Part shown: positions 60,005 to 64,000 of the stretch, in pieces
How positions within the stretch are numbered: position 1 is the stretch's first letter
How the letters are laid out: each line of letters opens with the position of its first letter
Assembly (NCBI GenBank): GCA_022496805.1
Contig: CM040107.1
Coordinates: 13,565,501-13,629,500 of the forward strand
Origin: Pohlia nutans
Lineage: Eukaryota; Streptophyta; Bryopsida; Bryales; Mniaceae
Length of the DNA: 64,000 bases
Reading direction: 5' to 3'
Position numbers and translations under genes: made by a program
Notes under the pieces: generated by a model
What the model saw: only the letters and a program-made list of their open reading frames with translations
What the model was told of the DNA's origin: nothing
Database searches by the model: none

Positions 60005-60414
60005 TGGTAACTCCCCTTGGTAAGAACCTACTCGGTAATCAGTACCGGGGGATTACTAGCTACCGAGGAGAAGGAAGTTAACAAAATGGATAGCAAAATA
60101 CTCAAAGCTAAGTCAGTTATCACAAAACTGAGAGAAGACAAACTGATCTGAATAAGCAATGGTATACAGAAAGGCCCTCGATAGGAAATAAGTCAGAAGA
60201 AAATACTTCTAACACAAAGCAATTATCTGGGAAAATGGAGCATGCCAATGAGGTTGGCTCTATTGCTTTAATACCACAGTACAACCAGATCTGACAGTTA
60301 GGTCAGATCGGTAAAAAAGTGTTTCCTAGATCTACCTACTGGGATAACTTGGAAAATTACCCAGGTAAAACTCAGATCGGTAGACCTACCGATACTCCTA
60401 ATTTACGGTTAACA
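60005..60414 (-). mobile_element. Probable 3' LTR of the Ty3/gypsy element
   Basis: On the minus strand it starts TGTTAACCGTAAATTAGG directly after a purine tract and ends GGAGTTACCA. The ends TGTTAAC and GTTACCA are short inverted repeats with TG...CA borders. Length is about 410 bp. The partner LTR would lie beyond the window, so it cannot be confirmed by pairwise comparison. Confidence 0.55.
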
Positions 60415-60432
60415 CTATCCCCCCTCTAAACC
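60415..60432 (-). other. Polypurine tract
   Basis: Minus strand GGTTTAGAGGGGGGATAG immediately precedes the TGTT of the LTR, the expected place for the plus-strand primer. It overlaps the last codons of the accessory ORF (Glu-Gly-Gly-stop). Confidence 0.6.
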
Positions 60433-62669
60433 AAGTTCACACCTGGAACTTGTTTTTTCAACTTCGATATACCGGAGGGATTTCTTCTCTGTGGGACTGG
60501 TTTGCCTACTGATGGTACGAAAAGCCCGAAACCCTTCTTCCTCAGATTCGGAACGCTCCTCGGTATTCGGTGTGTTGTGCCGAGGGTGGTGGGGGGTCCC
60601 GGTTTCCGGTGCGCTGATATTGCCTTGTGTCTCTGGGGTCCCGGTTTCCGGTGCGCTGATATTACCTTGTGTCTGGGGGCTAAGTAATTCTCGTCCATCA
60701 AATGAACCCCCGAACATGGAGTCAAAACCCTCCGTCGGTAAGGGAGGAGCTCGGATGGGACTGTGTTCCGTCGTGGCCAAGTTCACAATTTGGGTGTCGG
60801 TAGAGTCTGGTGATGGAGGGTCCGGAACGTAATTCGGATGTGCTCTTCGGTACTGGTTGAGCATCCGGTAGGTGTTGTTGAGTGCCGTCTCGATCTCCTG
60901 GCTGCGAATGTTCAGCGCGTCGTACTCGATAAGTAGGTGCTCCATTTCGGTAGTGATGGTTGCGCGGAGCTCTGTCTCGGTCCGGAAGGTCTGTCAGAGT
61001 GTGTGGATGATGATCTGATCTTTTGCTCGATCGGCTCTGAGCTGCTCCCGTTCTGTTTCCATAGCATTCAAGAGAGTCGCCTGGGCTTGTACCTGCTGGG
61101 TTAGGTCCGCGACTTCGATACGGGCTCGTTCACGTTCCGCTTGAACTCGAGCAAGGTCGGTAACATGCTGTTGAGCTTCGGTTTGAGAGGTGTCGAGTTG
61201 GCCCTCCAGCTCGGTAACACGCTTTAAGGCGTTCTCCAGTTGGCGCTGATGTGCTTCCGGGTCCGAGATGGTAAGTCGTTGGACTTGCGTCTGGACCTCG
61301 GTGAGTACGTGAGACAATGTGGCTGTCGTGCTTCGAAGGAAGCATACATTCTGCAACAAGTTCCGAGGTCCGTGGAGCAGAATATTCGGAGGTTTGAGAC
61401 TCTCGGTGGGGAGAGATACCGAGGTCAGGGGCGGTGCCATCTGCACAGATACTTGGATACTGGTAGTACGAGTGACCTCGGTAGTGGGCATACCTGAAGT
61501 CTGGATTGGCTGTGGTGGTGGATTGCGCCAGTGATCTTTGGTGGTGTCGAGGATTCGACGCCATGTGGTGACGGGACCGGTGGTGGAGACGGAGTGCGTT
61601 GAGATGATCGGTGCGTTGAGGAGGATCCGCCGCCATGCTCGGTTTGGCGTCGAGGATTCCTGCTAAATTTGTTCAAGGCGTCGGTGAGGTCGAATCGGTT
61701 CTTGCGTTTGGAAGTCGTGGGTGCTGGTGTGATGCGGCTGCAAAGTCGAGACGAGATCCCTGAGTCAAGCACCATGGAGAAGAGGGGCAGTGATGATCGC
61801 TGCTTCGGTAGTTCGTACCGATGGACGCGTCCTGGTGCCGAAGAAGGCGGAGTATGGGTGCCGGTGCTCGATACTTGTCCCGGTGCGGTAGTTGTAGTTG
61901 TGCCCGGTATGGTAATCGGTGCTGCTCGTTCAATTGTGGTGGGTTCTTGTCCTCGGATCAGTATGTTCCAAATTTCCGCTGAGTGGCACAGCGGAGAATG
62001 GCCTCCCTTGATGACGCCTAGTTCCTTCTGAAGCTGTCCGAGCATGAAGGAAGCCCAGTTCCAAGATTCTCCGGTATCGGTAAGGGACAGTTCATCCAAC
62101 GTGAGTATCTCTCTGAGGCATTGCTTGGACGTGTAGGACTGCTTCCTCTTGAAGTAGATTGCTTGCAGTATGCCGTACTTCCGAGGTCTTAACTCCTCGG
62201 GTCCCAGGGAAACACTGTAGCCGTCGGTATCGGGTCGGTGAAGGGCTTCATGGCCGTTGGGACCGATGCTCCAGTACTTGAACTCCTCCGGATCCGGGTT
62301 GTTATTGACCTCAATAGTTGTGCCAGTCGGTAGTCAAAAGATGTTGGTGATGTCTACCGGGGTGATAACATAGGTCCGCCCGATGACTTCTCCGATGATC
62401 GACTGCTGTTTGGTGCTTTGGGCGGTGTTGATGAAGTTCTCCACGACATCTTTGCGGATCGGTTGTCCCCACGGTAAGTTAACAAAACCCTCGAGGTCGA
62501 CACGTTGAATCCACGCGCGTTCATCCGGATGGGCGGCGGCATAAGATTTCCAGGCCACCATGTGTTTGAGCGGTAGGCATGTGAATTCCCGCCAATCTGG
62601 TCCTACCGGGTTGCCTCAGGAAGAGCTTGCACGGCGACTGTCGACCGCGGTCTTCTTCTGGCCTGTCAT
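60415..62669 (-). pseudogene. Accessory ORF downstream of integrase (coiled-coil protein)
   Basis: Starts at ATG 62669 (MTGQKKTAVDSRR), reads to TAG 60417-60415, about 750 codons. The N-terminal third matches the fragment at 43888-44632 (VDLEGFVNLPWGQ, VVENF, WNWASFMLGQLQKEL). The middle is Ser/Pro/Thr-rich; the C-terminal part is a long coiled coil (LENALKRVTELEGQL, then LARVQAERERARIE) followed by a twice-repeated TQGNISAPETGTP. In-frame TGAs at 62618-62616, 62336-62334 and 60996-60994 all fit CGA to TGA changes (Arg in the other copy at the first two). One frameshift lies near 61495. An ORF between int and the 3' LTR is known from Tat/Athila-type elements, but this protein is not one I recognise. 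Confidence 0.55.
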
Positions 62670-63218
62670 CCTGCAAAAACGAACACGGAGATTTCCTCGC
62701 TTTTTCTCTCGGGAAGTGGAAGTGGCTACCAAGCTAGAGGGAAAGAGAACTCTAATCCGCGCCATTTGCCTCGGTCGATTGTGTCGGTGGCGTTGAACGG
62801 TAGCTACCGGCCGTGGCGGCCGGGGAAGAAGAGAGGGAGACGGAGAAGGAGGGCGGAGACGGAGAGCTAACCGGGAGGGGGAGAGAACTGTGTCGGCGGA
62901 AGGCGGCATGGTGAAGAAAGAATAAATAGAAGAAGAGGCGGACAACGGAGTGAATGTCGAGGGCGGTGTAATGAAGAGAGATGGAGTGGGTGGGTGCGAA
63001 CTAGGTTGGGAGAATGGCGGCGCGTTAGGGTTGGTTACTGCCGAACTTGTCACTCGGTACGGTTTTTGCCTTGGTGCTACCGAGGTAGTCGGTTCGGTAT
63101 GCCGGAGCGGCAGCGTTAGTGGCAGTTGTGATGCTGCGGTGGCGGCTGTGCTGTTGTGGTCGGTTAACGCGGTCAGGGGTCATACTCGGACGGTAGGTCG
63201 GGTCGACAACTCCATCGG
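62670..63218 (-). other. Spacer between pol and the accessory ORF
   Basis: Homologous to 43351-43887: both contain the (minus-strand) words AGCATCACA, GCCACTAACGCTG, CAAAATCCGTACCGAG-like and CCAACCCTAA-GCGCCGCC, then a T/C-rich tract before the ATG. Probably carries the promoter or acceptor site for the accessory ORF (inference). Confidence 0.45.
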
Positions 63219-64000
63219 TTAGGTATCCAGGCAGGACTCAGTATCCCGAGGTAACCGAGGAAAAATTTCCACGGTGATGCAGTTGGTGGAGATGGATTTG
63301 TTAGTATCTTCTGCTTCGTCTTCCTCATCGTCTTCAGCTGCGTCTTGGGCGTCTGGTTGGTGAAGGATGGTACTTTTATATGGGGCTGTTTGGGTGGCAC
63401 TGTGTAGCTGATCGTCATTGAGAAATCGGTACGGTTTTAGTTTGTTGATGTGGACTATAATCGGGTCGGGGTCGAATTTGTCAACGGCCACGAGTAACAC
63501 TGTATTGTTAGGTAGTGGGTATTGAACTCGGTAAGACCCAAACCATTTGTTCTTCAGCTTACCGGGGTGGATGTTAGCACCTTTGGGGTACCAGAGTACC
63601 AGGTCGCCCTGTCGAAACTGATCGGTCGGCCCCGTGGTGTTGGCCCATTGAGCGCGGTTCCATTGGGATATCCCTTGCGTCTCAAGGGCTTGATGGCGAG
63701 ATTCGTCCAAACGCTCCAGATCTGCGGTGCGCGCTGCCAAGACCCGACTGGGTGAAGGGTCGGTAGTGGTGGGCTTGGTTGGTAGCAAGTATTCGGTAGG
63801 CAAGAGGGGGATGATGCCATATAGAAGTTGAAATGGTGTATGACCGTTACCAATCTTGAAAGCCGTGCGGTAAGCGAATAAGACGGTCAGTAACTGCCGA
63901 TCCCAATCAGTTCGGTTGTGATTGACCAACTCAGAAGGAGTTGGACAATCACCTTGTTGGTAGATTCCGCTTGACCATTTCCTTGAGGGTAATAGGTGGT
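63219..64000 (-). pseudogene. Ty3/gypsy pol 3' end: integrase C-terminal part
   Basis: From the window edge on the minus strand: YYPQGNGQAESTNK (end of the DDE core with the conserved Glu), a one-base frameshift near 63940, then NRTDWDRQLLTVLFAYRT, GHTPFQLLYG and NKWFGSYRV, a GPY/F-like module with Ser for Pro. The tail is acidic (DAAEDDEEDEAED), and TAG/stop falls at 63219. The start of pol lies outside the window. GPY/F-type integrase and the order int, accessory ORF, LTR place it in Ty3/gypsy. Confidence 0.75.

Overview
The window looks like a transposon-rich stretch of a plant nuclear genome, most likely a streptophyte with a large repeat load. The evidence is GT-AG introns, telobox-type AAACCCTA motifs in GC-rich leader sequences, a textbook Stowaway MITE with TA target duplication, a plant-like 5S rRNA-derived repeat, a tRNA-type SINE, a Ty3/gypsy integrase and a MULE/SWIM-type transposase remnant. 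The species cannot be named from sequence alone, and I see no clear housekeeping gene.

The most unusual content is a family of related elements. A (about 1.3-11.45 kb, +), B (about 24.7-34.95 kb, +) and C (about 49.3-44.6 kb, -, truncated) carry the same main gene. It has three exons of nearly equal coding length in A and B (487/454/327 and 488/450/329 codons). The product has a ParB/Srx-like (DGQHR-type) domain followed by a degenerate beta-class N4/N6 DNA-methyltransferase-like domain and an acidic, coiled-coil or proline-rich tail. A and B also carry a second unit with an FCP1/SCP-like HAD domain whose DxDx motif is changed to DLN, then a third conserved two-exon unit. A decayed relative without palindromes (35.5-39.1 kb, +) lies next to B. 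A fourth element D (about 20.1-15.1 kb, -) has an unrelated DUF7869-type transposase-like gene.

All four elements are loaded with dispersed palindromes that share the core TCGA-N-TCGA. The arms are TTCAAC/GTTGAA in A and C, and TTTAGG/CCTAAA in B and D. They form arrays in the leader, recur in introns and spacers, and I see none in recognised exons. A ParB-like protein next to arrays of inverted-repeat sites recalls bacterial parABS, and is my best candidate for an undescribed system.

The rest is nested repeats. 11.5-15.7 kb holds an orphan leader module, a 5S-derived repeat split by a TA-flanked MITE, TA microsatellites and a SINE. 20.1-24.7 kb holds AT-rich DNA and leader-module copies. 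39.9-41.3 kb (-) holds an unrecognised TE-like ORF. 43.35-44.63 kb (+) is a retroelement fragment fused to gene C. 49.3-54.5 kb holds MITEs and duplications. 55.4-57.2 kb holds 203-bp and 60-bp tandem repeats, followed by a MULE pseudogene (57.7-59.4 kb). 60.0-64.0 kb (-) is the 3' part of a Ty3/gypsy element with an extra ORF after integrase.

Nearly every coding region has internal stops, mostly TAG (about 15 TAG, 3 TAA, 5 TGA by hand count). Several genes have nonsense codons but no frameshift.
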